A stretch of DNA of 64,000 bases from a bacterium (GTDB lineage: Bacteria; Acidobacteriota; Thermoanaerobaculia; Multivoradales; J023), in assembly GCA_024226315.1 (NCBI GenBank), contig JAAELT010000006.1:103916-167915 (forward strand), in the 5' to 3' direction. The position numbers were made by a program, and so were the translations under genes. Positions 19,731 to 28,989 of this stretch are shown here, in pieces. Positions within the stretch are counted from its first letter, which is position 1. Each line of letters opens with the position of its first letter. The notes under the pieces are model-generated. The model did no database searches and had not been told where the DNA came from. It was given only the letters and a program-made list of their open reading frames with translations.

Positions 19731-20561
19731 CTAAACCAGTTGCACGTCGTAGTCGCTGCCGGCGGGCGCCGGCACGTTTACGGTGACTTCGCTCAGAATC
19801 GAATCGGCCTGTGCCCTCAGGGTGTAAGTGCCGGCTGGGATCCGGCCCAGACGGTAGCGTCCGTCGCCGTCCGTAATCGCTTCCAGGCCGCGCTCCACCA
19901 GCGTAACCGTCGCCTCTTGGACCGGCTCGCCCTGGGCGTCCGTGATCCGGCCACCGATGCGGTGCGACGTGGGGCCGGGACCCGTCGCTTCGGCCGGCGC
20001 CATGCGGATCGTGTCGGTGATCGCGATTGGGGCGGTCTCCGGCGCGAAAACGTCCATGGCCACGGTTGCCGTGACCGTCAGCGACGGGCGCAGCTTGTTG
20101 CCGACCGCGGACCAGAACTCGGGTGGGTTCGGCAGGCCGTCGGCACGAGCGGCGATCAGGGGCAGGGGGGGCTCCTGCCCCGCGAGGCTGCCCTGAAGAA
20201 ATTCCGACGGGATCGTCGGAGTCCGTGAGAAGATCGCCAGCGCTTGGCTGAGCAGGCGATGCTCGTCGAGCACCTGCTGCTCGCCGGTGGTGCTCGGCCA
20301 GGCGGTCACCAGGTAGGAACATGCCACCCGCAGCGGCGGTTGCCGGATGATCGCCTCGCCGCTCACGTGTTCGACGATCGGCTCGTTGCTGCGCTGCACG
20401 ACGTTCTCCCGGATGTCATAGAGGAAGAGGTCGACGGTGGTCTGCGCCGGCGCGAAGGGATCGGTCGGGCGGTCGAAGGCGATCTGTGCAGCGCCCAGCT
20501 CCGCCGGCAGCCCCGATTGGGACAAGATGGCGCGCAGGGTCAGGCTCAGGTCGCGGATCAC
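19731..20561 (-). CDS. DUF4255 tube-terminator protein (Afp16-like) with added carboxypeptidase-regulatory-like domain
   Basis: The N-terminal 190 residues match the DUF4255/Pvc16 type: MIRDLSLTLRAIL, then TTVDLFLYDIRENVVQRSNE and ACSYLVTAWPSTTGEQQVLD. Such proteins cap the tube and set sheath length. Residues about 200 to 276 add a CarboxypepD_reg-like beta-sandwich (HRIGGRITDAQGEPVQEATV, ITDGDGRYRLGRIPAGTYTL). This extra domain usually mediates protein or sugar contacts; in a particle cap it might bind the outside surface or producer membrane, which is inference. The gene lies between the AAA+ and sheath genes. Confidence 0.85.
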   Translation of the reverse strand: MIRDLSLTLRAILSQSGLPAELGAAQIAFDRPTDPFAPAQTTVDLFLYDIRENVVQRSNEPIVEHVSGEAIIRQPPLRVACSYLVTAWPSTTGEQQVLDEHRLLSQALAIFSRTPTIPSEFLQGSLAGQEPPLPLIAARADGLPNPPEFWSAVGNKLRPSLTVTATVAMDVFAPETAPIAITDTIRMAPAEATGPGPTSHRIGGRITDAQGEPVQEATVTLVERGLEAITDGDGRYRLGRIPAGTYTLRAQADSILSEVTVNVPAPAGSDYDVQLV

Positions 20562-20587
20562 GGGACTTTCTCAGATAGCGTCAGCAA

Positions 20588-22711
20588 TTAGTCGGTGAGC
20601 ACCTTGCCCATTTTCTGGTACTCGCGCCTGGTGGCGTGGAGCAGGTGCTCGGCGCTGACGGCGTCGCCGTCCTCCGCAGCCAGGAATGCGGAGGCCAGAG
20701 CGATATTCTTGATGTTGCCGCCGGTGAGTTTGAAACGGTGGGCCAGGGAATCGAGATCGACGTCGTCCGCGAGCCGCGCCTCCCGGGGCCAGATGCGGTG
20801 CCAGATCCGGCGTCGTAGCTCCTCGTCGGGGAAAGGGAAAGCGACGATGCAGGCCAGGCGGCGCACGAAAGCCTCGTCCAGGTTCTGGCGCAGGTTGGTG
20901 GCCAGGATGGCGACGCCGTCGTAGTCCTCCATCTTCTGCAGCAAGTAGGCGATTTCGATGTTGGCGTAACGGTCGTGGGAGTCGCGTACCTCGGACCGCT
21001 TACCGAATAGTGCGTCGGCCTCGTCGAAGAACAGGATGGCATTCGCGGACTCTGCGGCGATGAAGATCCGGTCGAGATTCTTCTCGGTCTCGCCGATGTA
21101 CTTGCTGACGACCGCCGCGAGGTCGATACGGTACAGGTCGAGCCCGAGCTCGCGAGCGAGGACTCCGGCGGCCATCGTCTTGCCCGTGCCGGAGGGCCCG
21201 GCGAACAGCGCGGCAACCCCCTTGCCTTGCGAGAGCTTGCCGTCGAAGCCCCATTCACTCAGCACCCGTCGGCGATGGACGATGCGTTGGCACAACTCGC
21301 GAAGCTGTGCCGCGACGTCCTCTGACAGCACGATGTCGTCCCAGGTGTGGATCGTCCGGACCTTTTGGGTCAGTGGCGCCAGATTCTGGCCGGTTTGATC
21401 CCGCGCGGCGGCGAACAGATCGTCGAGGGTCGGTCGTGCTCGCCCTCCACGCCAGCGCGCCTGCTCACCGGCAGCGCCAAAGGCTGCCGCGATCTGGCCG
21501 GCGGTGAGCCGGAAACGGCTCGCCAGGGTGTCCAGATCCCGAGCGTTCAGCTCGCCGTCTGCCTCGGCGAGATGATGCGACCAGCAGGCGCGACGCTGAG
21601 CAAACGCTGGTACGGGAAGCGGCACGCAGACCACGTCGAGCGGCACCCGCCCGCTCGCGGTCCAGGGACGGGTTCCCGAAAGAAGGGCGACGCCGCGGTG
21701 CTCGGACAGAATGTCGAGCAGACGCTCGAGACGCGCCGGCCGCTCGGCGCCACGGAGCGCGTCGACGTCCTCCAGATAGAGGACGGCGGCGCCGAGCCGG
21801 GCCTCGCGCACCAGGATTTCGGCCAGCTCGCCGAGCTTGCCGAGCTCGGCCTCGGTCGTGTCGAGGCGGGAACAGTCGGCAGCGAGCAACGGCGCGGTGG
21901 TCTCGGCCGCTACGGCCTCGGCGACCTTCCGGGCGGCCGCGCAGCACGGGCCGTGGAAGTAGACGCGCAGCGCGCGTCGATCCCGCCGGGCGCTGGACAC
22001 GAGGCGGTGTAGCCGCCGCGTCACTTCTTTTTCGATGGGAATCCGCTCTGACGCCCCCGCCGGCTCGATCCGTTCGCACACCGGCGCCAGGCGCGGATCG
22101 AGACCCGGCTCTGCCAACAGGAAGCGAACGATCTGTTCGTCGAGCTCCAGATAGCGCGCCAGCAGAGGGGCACCCGGTTGATGCGGGTCGGCGGACAGGC
22201 GCAATACGCGATGCCGGATCAGCGGCGCCTCGGGGGCGAAGCGCCGTCGCCGAGTCAGCTTGACGGCAGCCGACGAGCACAGCAGGTTGAGGGCCAGGTC
22301 GACGGTGGGCCGCTTGCGCGTGACGTCGTCCTGCAGGTAGGCGTAGAGTCGCTCGTAGCGCAGGTCGATCTCCGGCGCCAGCGCCAGCAGCACGAGGTCC
22401 ATGTCGAACGGGGAGAGCCCGAAGATCCCTTGCAGGGAGGCCAGTCGTGAGCCTTCCCAGGCCTGCTCGGTCTCGGGTGAATCGTCGCGTTCGCGCCAGA
22501 GAACCGGTTTGCCGGGCTCACGATCCAGGAGCCTCTGTACCTCGCTTGGGCTGATGTGCAGACCGCGATGAGGGTCGGTGGCGGCTTCCGGACCGTAGAC
22601 GTCGGTCGCGGTCTCGACAGCCCGCCCGAGCAGGCTGTCCAACCGCTGCAGTGCGCGCAGCAGGGGCTCCAATTGTGCCGATACGGCGGGTCGCTCCAAG
22701 ACGGCTACCAT
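20588..22711 (-). CDS. AAA+ ATPase of the injection system (Afp15-like)
   Basis: The 707-residue protein has an N-terminal helical region and two AAA+ modules. The second (about 430 to 690) is intact: Walker A AGPSGTGKTMAAGVLARELG, Walker B AILFFDEADALFGKRSEVRD and sensor LATNLRQNLDEAFVRRL. The first (about 225 to 400) has a decayed P-loop (YFHGPCCAAARKVAEAV) although a Walker B-like LYLEDVDAL remains, so it is likely inactive. Afp15-type ATPases are needed for particle assembly. ATG 22711 is preferred over a GTG at 22723 because a GGAG motif sits about 7 bases upstream of it. It is the first gene of the operon. Confidence 0.88.
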   Translation of the reverse strand: MVAVLERPAVSAQLEPLLRALQRLDSLLGRAVETATDVYGPEAATDPHRGLHISPSEVQRLLDREPGKPVLWRERDDSPETEQAWEGSRLASLQGIFGLSPFDMDLVLLALAPEIDLRYERLYAYLQDDVTRKRPTVDLALNLLCSSAAVKLTRRRRFAPEAPLIRHRVLRLSADPHQPGAPLLARYLELDEQIVRFLLAEPGLDPRLAPVCERIEPAGASERIPIEKEVTRRLHRLVSSARRDRRALRVYFHGPCCAAARKVAEAVAAETTAPLLAADCSRLDTTEAELGKLGELAEILVREARLGAAVLYLEDVDALRGAERPARLERLLDILSEHRGVALLSGTRPWTASGRVPLDVVCVPLPVPAFAQRRACWSHHLAEADGELNARDLDTLASRFRLTAGQIAAAFGAAGEQARWRGGRARPTLDDLFAAARDQTGQNLAPLTQKVRTIHTWDDIVLSEDVAAQLRELCQRIVHRRRVLSEWGFDGKLSQGKGVAALFAGPSGTGKTMAAGVLARELGLDLYRIDLAAVVSKYIGETEKNLDRIFIAAESANAILFFDEADALFGKRSEVRDSHDRYANIEIAYLLQKMEDYDGVAILATNLRQNLDEAFVRRLACIVAFPFPDEELRRRIWHRIWPREARLADDVDLDSLAHRFKLTGGNIKNIALASAFLAAEDGDAVSAEHLLHATRREYQKMGKVLTD

Positions 22712-22923
22712 GTGTGGCTCCACGTGCCGTTGCCCATCGGACGGTCCCCGAGCTCTCGTCAGCTATCGCCGCGCTTCGGGAACCTTCTGCTCCTGCGAAT
22801 CCCAAAGAGAATAGCGGCAAAGCTTAACAGAAACGGAGCATGGTTGCCGGTTCGGCCGCGACCGACTCTCGAAGGCGGTTGTGACCTACAATTGCCGCTC
22901 ACCTTTCGAAGAGGCGATCCGTC

Positions 22924-23183
22924 ATGCATCCGAACGCCGAGCTGATCCAGCGTTTCTACACCGCCTTCGCCGACCGCGATCACCAGACCATGGCGTCGTG
23001 CTCTCCGGCGGCGCCATCAGCCGTCATGAGGACGTTTTCGACCTCTACCGCTGGACGCGCATGGCCCTCGGTCCCGCGGGCGTTCTCCCGGGTTGGACGG
23101 GGCTCATCCAGAACAAGGTCCGTGGGCAGGCGAATGCTCAGCTCGAGAAGTTCGTCGCCCGAGAAAAGAAGGAGATTCCATGA
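22924..23183 (+). pseudogene. NTF2-like (SnoaL-type) gene with internal deletion and frameshift
   Basis: The first 26 codons from ATG 22924 read MHPNAELIQRFYTAFADRDH then QTMASC, the classic N-terminus of nuclear transport factor 2-like proteins. Right after (about 23,000) the matching sequence jumps frame and reads GGAISRHEDVFDLYRWTRMA, then LGPAGVLPGWTGLIQNKVRG up to the stop at 23183, which is the typical C-terminus of the same family. The central 50 or so residues with the cone-shaped pocket are missing. An ATG-start product in the first frame would instead run on through the next gene in the wrong frame. I therefore call a decayed gene. Confidence 0.75.
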
Positions 23184-24196
23184 ATCGGCAACTCAGGCCG
23201 GCCGGCATCCGCGCTCTCTCCGTGCTCCTCCCGTCCGAGACCCGGACCATCACTCTTCCTTCCGGCCAGAGCGCCTTGCGGCATACCCTGCCCGAGGGCA
23301 TGTCGGGTCTCGACATGGATATCGCCGCGGCACGGCAGGTGATGGACGCCGCCGGGCTCGAAGCGGCGGACGTCGATCTGGTGGTGAGTGCAAGCTTTCC
23401 GGCCTTGCCGGAGCCCTGCATCGGGAACGCTACGCCGCTGGCGTGGGAAATGGGCATGGAGCGTGCCGCGGCCTGGAATCTCGAATCGGCTTGCGCCGGT
23501 GGACTGGTGGCGATCAGAAGCGCCTGCCACGAAGTCATGCTCGGCGAGTACGACACGGTGCTGCTGATCGTCGGGTGCCCGTATTCCCAGACTGTCGAGA
23601 ACGATCATCCGGCCTTCGACGTCGTCGGCGACGCGGCTTTCGCGGCCGTCATCGGGCCGACGCCGCAACAGGGGTTCCTCGGCAGCGTGATCCGGAACTC
23701 CGGGCCGACTTGCCCCCTGGTGTCGTGGAGCGTGGACCTTGAGGTGCCGTCTGGAATCCGCCTCGCGGTGAGCGGTAAGACCGCCGGGCAGCTCGAAAAC
23801 TGGGCGCTCGGCGAGCTGCCGGCGCTCTCTAGCGAGCTGTTCGAGCGCACCGGGCTGACCGCCTCCGACGTCGACCATTGGGTGTGCAACGCGCCCACCC
23901 CCAGGTTCGTCGACCGGGCCCTCGAGGCGATGGGCGGCGAGAGCTCGGGCGGCGTCAACACCAACCGCCTGGTCGGCAACATCGGGCCGACCCTGATCGG
24001 CGTGTCGCTTTTCTACAACGCGATCTTGCGCGATTTCCAGCCCGGTGACGTGGTGCTGTGCTGCAGCATGGGCAGCGAGTCGAGCCTGGCGGTCTGCCTG
24101 CTGAGGTGGCCCGAGAACGTTGCCCTGTCGGATGTACCCGCGCACGCGTCGCTGGCGAGCATGAGGGAATTCGAAGCGGAGCGGCTGGCGCAGTAG
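23180..24196 (+). CDS. KAS III-like (FabH-type) acyl transferase with altered active site
   Basis: The 338-residue protein has a thiolase fold of FabH type. The nucleophilic Cys lies in LESACAGGLVAIRSA (about residue 105). The usual HQAN motif is replaced by WVCNAPTPRF, so the catalytic His is absent; the later GNTS motif becomes VGNIGPTLIG, keeping the Asn. Loss of the His suggests acyl transfer without decarboxylation or a dedicated chemistry, not standard fatty acid initiation. The ATG at 23180 has a GGAG Shine-Dalgarno 8 bases upstream. It overlaps the end of the NTF2-like remnant by 4 bases. The substrate is unknown. Confidence 0.8.
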   Translation: MNRQLRPAGIRALSVLLPSETRTITLPSGQSALRHTLPEGMSGLDMDIAAARQVMDAAGLEAADVDLVVSASFPALPEPCIGNATPLAWEMGMERAAAWNLESACAGGLVAIRSACHEVMLGEYDTVLLIVGCPYSQTVENDHPAFDVVGDAAFAAVIGPTPQQGFLGSVIRNSGPTCPLVSWSVDLEVPSGIRLAVSGKTAGQLENWALGELPALSSELFERTGLTASDVDHWVCNAPTPRFVDRALEAMGGESSGGVNTNRLVGNIGPTLIGVSLFYNAILRDFQPGDVVLCCSMGSESSLAVCLLRWPENVALSDVPAHASLASMREFEAERLAQ

Positions 24197-24327
24197 GTCC
24201 GACCCTGGATCAGCCCGCGCCGCCGTAGGGTCTCGAGCGCCGCGTCGACCGGCCGCTCGCCGGAATCCGCGGTACGGCACGGATGCCGGACCGCGGTCGC
24301 TCCGGCGAAGTGGGCTAAACTGCGCTC

Positions 24328-27300
24328 GTGGACGAGACCGAGGTCGCCAACAGGCTCCTACCGCCTCCCCCCGAGCGGGTGGGCCCCTACCGCATCGAGA
24401 CCCGGCTCGGGGTCGGCGGCATGGGGGCGGTCTATCGCGCCCAGGACGAGCGCCTGAAGCGGCCGGTCGCGATCAAGCAGATCCTGCCGGAGATGGCAGG
24501 TGACGAGAAGGCCTGGAAGCGGCTTCGGCGGGAGGCTCAGGCCGTCGCCCGCTTGAACCACCCGGCGATCGTCCAGATCTACGACATCGTCGAGCGTGAC
24601 ACCGGTGACTGGATCGTCATGGAGCTGGTGGAGGGCGACACGCTCTATTCGATGGTCGAGAGTGGCCCGCTCGAGCTGAGCCGGGCGCTCGATCTATTGC
24701 GCCAGGTGACCGAAGGTCTGGTCGCGGCCCACGACAAGGGAATCGTGCACCGCGACCTGAAGGCCGAGAACGTCATGGTCACGGCCGACGGCAGGGCCAA
24801 GATCCTCGACTTCGGGCTGGCCAAGCTGCTCTGGCACCAGGGCGACAAGTCGTTGTCGATCGAGGGGTCGATCCTCGGCACCGGCCGCGCCATGTCGCCG
24901 GAGCAGGCGCTAGGCGACGACGTGGATCATCGATCCGACCTCTTCTCCCTGGGCACGTTGATGTACGAGACGGTCTCCGGCAAGGCGCCCTTTCACGGTT
25001 CGAGCATCTTCCGCACCCTTGCGCAGGTCTGTTCGGATCCGCACACGCCTGTACGCGAGATCAACGGCGAGGTGCCGATGGCGCTGGCGGCGTTGATCGA
25101 TCGCATGCTGGAGAAAGACCCCGCCCGGCGTCCGCAGACCGCGGGCGAAGTGCTCGAGGCCCTCGACGCGATCGAGGTGTCGCCGGGGGCGAGAGGACCG
25201 GCGGTGGAATCAGGCGTGGCCGGAGCCAAGGCGGCGGTCGCCGAGCCCGTGGAGGCGGAAGCCACGCTGTGGATGCACCCGGCCCAACGCGGGCGGATCG
25301 GCAGCGGTGGGGAGTCGAGCTCCGGTCTACACATCCGGACTCTGCTGCGGATCCATCTCGAAGATCCGGCCCGGAAGGCCGAGCTCGGTACCACTCGCGC
25401 ACGGGTGGTCGGCAGTCGTCACGACCGCCTGGTTCGCGATCTGCTCGCGAAGTCCGGGGGGCTCGAGATCGACAGGCGCGCGGACGGCTTCCTGCTGCTC
25501 TTCGAGCGCCCGGCCGAGGCGGTCGCCTACGCGCTGACCTACCAGCGGGCGCTAGCGGAATTCGGCGAAGAAGAGGGCGTCGAGCTCTCGGCCGGCGCTG
25601 GCATCCACCTGGGCGAGATGTTCATGTCCGAGAACCTGCCCGCCGACGTTTCCCGCGGCGCGAAGCTGCTGGAGGTCCAGGGGCCGGCCAAGCTGATCGC
25701 GCAACGGACCGCGGAGCTCGCCCGGCGCGGGCAGATCCTGATGACCCAGATGGCCTTCGAGCTGGCGCGTCGCGCGATGGCCGCGGCCGAAGAGACGGAA
25801 GATCTCGACTGGGTGGCGCGGGGTCGCTACCAGTTCGGCGGCGTCGAGGAAATCCAGATCGTCTTCGAGGTCGGCCCGGCCGGGGTGGCGTCGACGCCGC
25901 CGCCGGCCGACACGGAGACGGCCACGCGCCTCCTCGGCCGGCGCGCCGACGAGGCCGGCCCCGGCTCGCGACTCCGGCGCTGGCTGCCGGCCGCCGTCGC
26001 CGCCGTGGCGCTGCTGACACTCGCGATCTGGCCACCCAGCTGCGGACCGCAGAGTGGAGCGCGCGAGACTCTGGCCGTCCTGGGGTTCAAGAACTTGTCC
26101 GGGAGCGCCGAGACCGAGTGGCTGTCGATCGCCCTGGCGGAGCTTCTGGCGGCCGAGTTGGCCACGGCCGGCGACTTGCGGCTGGTGCCCGGAGAGAGCG
26201 TCGCCCGCATGAAGCTCGAGCTCTCGGTGCCGACGTCGGAGACGCTTGCTGGCGACACTCTTCAGGCCATCCGTCGCAACCTCGGTAGTGACTACGTGTT
26301 GGTGGGCTCGTACCTGATGCTCACCGGCGATCAGAGAGCGTTGCGTCTCAACCTGCGTCTGCAATCAACCGAAGGCGACGAAACCATCGCGCACAGCGCC
26401 ACCGGTAGCGAGTCGAGGCTGTTCGAGCTGGTTTCAGAGGCAGCCCTCGGCTTGCGCGAAAAGCTTGGTCTGGGGCAGATCTCGAGCGAGGACGCGGCGG
26501 CTGTTCGGGCGACCGTCAGCGGGGTCTCGGAGGCCAATCGACTCTACTCCGAAGGGCTCGCCGAGCTGTACAGTTACCATGCCTTGACTGCGCGGGACCT
26601 GTTGCTCGACGCCGTGGCCACCGATCCGGAGTACGCCCTCGCGCACGCGGCACTCAGCCAGGCCTGGTCGGATCTGGGGTACGACAAGAACGCCCGGGAG
26701 AGTGGCCGGCGCGCCTTCGAGCTGGCCAAGGACCTGCCCGGGGCGTCGTATCTGGCGATCGAGGGGCGCCTCCACGAGGTGATGGGGGAGTGGGACAAGG
26801 CGGAGGACACCTACGGCGTGCTCCGCGAGTACCATCCTGACGACGTCGACCACGGTCTCCGCCTCGTCCGAGCCCAGACGCGTGCCGGGCGGGGGCGCGA
26901 AGCCCTGGTCACGATCGAGTCTCTGCGCGGTCTGCCGGCGCCGGCGCGCGACGATCCGCGGATCGATCTGGCGGAAGCCGCGGCCCGCGATTCGCTGTCG
27001 GACTATCAAGGCACGATCGACGCTGCCGAGCGCGCGGTGGCCAAGGGACGGGGCAACGGTACGTTGATCGTCATCGCCGAGGCGCTGCAGCGCCAGTGGC
27101 GTTCACTGCGCAATCTCGGCCGCGCGCAGGAGGCGGAGGCGGCGCTGGCCGAAGCGCGACGCCTGTTCGCCGTCGTCGGCGACCGTGGTCGCGTGGCGCA
27201 GGCCCTGAGCGGGGCGGCCGTGCTGCTCGAAGACCGCGGCCAGCTCTCCGAGGCCGAAAAGCTCTTCCGCCAGGCGCTCGAGATCCATCGCGAGATCGGC

Positions 27301-28299
27301 CACCGCAAAGGCGTCGCCGAAGGTCTCAACAGCCTCGCGGATCTGATCCTCGATCGCGGCGAGCTGGAGTCGGCACGGGAAATGGTGGGCCAGGCGGTGG
27401 CTGCCGCTCGCGAGCTCGGCGACCGGGAGGCCGAGGCGAAGTACCTCGACACCAGCGTCTGGATCCTGTTGCGCCTGAGCGAGTTGGCCGAGGCCGAGCA
27501 GCTGGCGCGCCAGGGTCTAGCGATTTACGAGGAGATCGGCAATCGCGAAGGGGTTGCCTGGGGGCACTATTACCTCGCCCAGGTGGCCTTTGCCCAGGGG
27601 CAGATCGGCACGGCGCGCGGCGAGTACGTGAAGGTGATCGAGATCGGGCGAGAGATCGGCTCCAATCATTTGCCGAGCTTCGCCCTCCATGGCCTCGCCG
27701 AGGTCGATCTCGCGCAGGGAGATCTGGCGGCGGCGATGCGCAATGCCGAGGAGTCCCAGTCGGTGGCCTCGGAGCTCACGCCGGTCGAGATCGAGCTGCA
27801 GCGCTGCCGGCTGTTGCTCGAATCGGGTGAAGCCGCCGAGGTGGTCGAAGCGGCGTTGCGGCTGGCGCCCGACCTGCGGGCAGAGGAACGGCGAGACGAC
27901 GAGGCCGCCGTGATGGCCCTGCTCGCCCAGGCGCAGCTCGCTCGCGGTGACCTCGCCGCGGCGCGTGCTGCCGTCGACCGCTCCCGGACGCTCGCTGCGG
28001 CCAGCCAGAATCCGGCCCTGCGCCTGTCGGTGGACATAGCCGTCGGGCGCTTCCAGGCGGCCGGCGGCGACGTGAATGGCGCCGTACGCCTGTTCGAGGC
28101 GGCGCGCCGCGAAGCGCAGCGACGCAGTCTCGTCGGCCTGGTCTGGGAGGCGCGGTTGGCGTCCGCGGAGGTCGAGGCGGCGTCCGGCAAAGCCGGGGGC
28201 CGTGCGCGGCTGGAGGCCCTCGAGGCGGAAGCGGGCGAGCGGGGCTTCGGTCTCGTGGCGCGCAAGGCCGCCGCGGCACTCGGTCGATCAGGCGGCTGA
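24328..28299 (+). CDS. Ser/Thr protein kinase with cyclase-like domain, one membrane helix and TPR array
   Basis: The 1,323-residue protein starts at a GTG. Residues 16 to 280 are a Hanks-type kinase (glycine loop RLGVGGMGAVYRA, VAIKQ, HRDLKAENVMV, DFGLAKL, MSPEQ). Residues about 335 to 495 resemble a class III nucleotide cyclase domain (RRADGFLLLFERPAEAVAYA, SAGAGIHLGEMF) but lack the metal-binding Asp motif, so it may be a sensor. A single hydrophobic helix (LPAAVAAVALLTLAIWPP, about 553) crosses the membrane, followed by a FlgO-like beta domain and about 600 residues of TPR repeats (EAEKLFRQALEIHREIGHRK). The kinase should be cytoplasmic and the TPR part extracytoplasmic. It stands alone and its partners are unknown. 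Confidence 0.88.
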   Translation: MDETEVANRLLPPPPERVGPYRIETRLGVGGMGAVYRAQDERLKRPVAIKQILPEMAGDEKAWKRLRREAQAVARLNHPAIVQIYDIVERDTGDWIVMELVEGDTLYSMVESGPLELSRALDLLRQVTEGLVAAHDKGIVHRDLKAENVMVTADGRAKILDFGLAKLLWHQGDKSLSIEGSILGTGRAMSPEQALGDDVDHRSDLFSLGTLMYETVSGKAPFHGSSIFRTLAQVCSDPHTPVREINGEVPMALAALIDRMLEKDPARRPQTAGEVLEALDAIEVSPGARGPAVESGVAGAKAAVAEPVEAEATLWMHPAQRGRIGSGGESSSGLHIRTLLRIHLEDPARKAELGTTRARVVGSRHDRLVRDLLAKSGGLEIDRRADGFLLLFERPAEAVAYALTYQRALAEFGEEEGVELSAGAGIHLGEMFMSENLPADVSRGAKLLEVQGPAKLIAQRTAELARRGQILMTQMAFELARRAMAAAEETEDLDWVARGRYQFGGVEEIQIVFEVGPAGVASTPPPADTETATRLLGRRADEAGPGSRLRRWLPAAVAAVALLTLAIWPPSCGPQSGARETLAVLGFKNLSGSAETEWLSIALAELLAAELATAGDLRLVPGESVARMKLELSVPTSETLAGDTLQAIRRNLGSDYVLVGSYLMLTGDQRALRLNLRLQSTEGDETIAHSATGSESRLFELVSEAALGLREKLGLGQISSEDAAAVRATVSGVSEANRLYSEGLAELYSYHALTARDLLLDAVATDPEYALAHAALSQAWSDLGYDKNARESGRRAFELAKDLPGASYLAIEGRLHEVMGEWDKAEDTYGVLREYHPDDVDHGLRLVRAQTRAGRGREALVTIESLRGLPAPARDDPRIDLAEAAARDSLSDYQGTIDAAERAVAKGRGNGTLIVIAEALQRQWRSLRNLGRAQEAEAALAEARRLFAVVGDRGRVAQALSGAAVLLEDRGQLSEAEKLFRQALEIHREIGHRKGVAEGLNSLADLILDRGELESAREMVGQAVAAARELGDREAEAKYLDTSVWILLRLSELAEAEQLARQGLAIYEEIGNREGVAWGHYYLAQVAFAQGQIGTARGEYVKVIEIGREIGSNHLPSFALHGLAEVDLAQGDLAAAMRNAEESQSVASELTPVEIELQRCRLLLESGEAAEVVEAALRLAPDLRAEERRDDEAAVMALLAQAQLARGDLAAARAAVDRSRTLAAASQNPALRLSVDIAVGRFQAAGGDVNGAVRLFEAARREAQRRSLVGLVWEARLASAEVEAASGKAGGRARLEALEAEAGERGFGLVARKAAAALGRSGG

Positions 28300-28301
28300 G
28301 G

Positions 28302-28979
28302 TCAAGACAACCACTCGATGTGGTGGTTGTTGAACCAGGCGTCCACGATCCGCACCTCGCCGCCCGGAGTGGCCCACGTGCGCGGCTCGTGGAAGTGGCC
28401 CAGGAGCAATACGTCATGACCCTCGCCCAGGCGGGGCGCGGCGTAGCGCAGGATCGCTTCTTTCGGGATCTCCATCTTGTGCTTGAAGTTTGTCTTCGAC
28501 AGGCTTTCTTCGACCGAGCTCGTCATCCACCGTGCGATCGGCGGTGGCAGGGCAGCCATCGCCCAGCGCGAGGGCAGGCTCTTCGACAGCCAGCGCCAGA
28601 ACAGGTACTGGCGGTCGCGGTCGTTGAGGCCGTCGCCGTGGACCGCCAGGTAGCTGACGCCACCCGCTTCGAATGTCAGCTCGGTCCCGACGCTTTGGAA
28701 GAGCCTCGAATAGGGGCTCTTGGCGATGAAGAAGTCCCGGTTGCCCTCGATGTAGTCGATGCGTATTCCGCGTTCACCGAGACGGCGAAGTGTCTCGAGG
28801 ACGCGGCGGATCATCGGGGTTTGGAAAGACCGCCGGCCGACCCAGACATGAAAGACGTCGCCGAGCAGGAGGAGGTGCCTGCAGCCCTGCTCCGGCAGTT
28901 CTTCGAGCTGCTCGATCAGCGGCTCGGCATCACCCCCCGGGCCTCCCAGGTGGCAGTCGGCAATGACGGCGACGGACAT
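28302..28979 (-). CDS. LpxH-like UDP-2,3-diacylglucosamine diphosphatase / metallophosphoesterase
   Basis: The 225-residue protein has the full calcineurin-like metal motifs: ADCHLGG, LLGDVFHVW, EGNRDFF, AVHGDGLND and LLGHFHEPRTW. The overall layout and the NRDF motif match LpxH, which removes UMP in lipid A synthesis at the inner membrane. The central helical cap is present (FWRWLSKSLPSRWAMAALPP). LpxG-type or general phosphatases remain possible. Its stop lies 2 bp from that of the convergent kinase gene, and it shares a strand with the Mrp gene 11 bp upstream. Confidence 0.75.
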   Translation of the reverse strand: MSVAVIADCHLGGPGGDAEPLIEQLEELPEQGCRHLLLLGDVFHVWVGRRSFQTPMIRRVLETLRRLGERGIRIDYIEGNRDFFIAKSPYSRLFQSVGTELTFEAGGVSYLAVHGDGLNDRDRQYLFWRWLSKSLPSRWAMAALPPPIARWMTSSVEESLSKTNFKHKMEIPKEAILRYAAPRLGEGHDVLLLGHFHEPRTWATPGGEVRIVDAWFNNHHIEWLS

Positions 28980-28989
28980 AGGAGTGACG

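Noticed and set aside
22724..22923. Promoter of the eCIS operon
   Set aside because: An AT-richer patch is present near 22,800-22,830 but no -35/-10 pair with good spacing could be picked with confidence.
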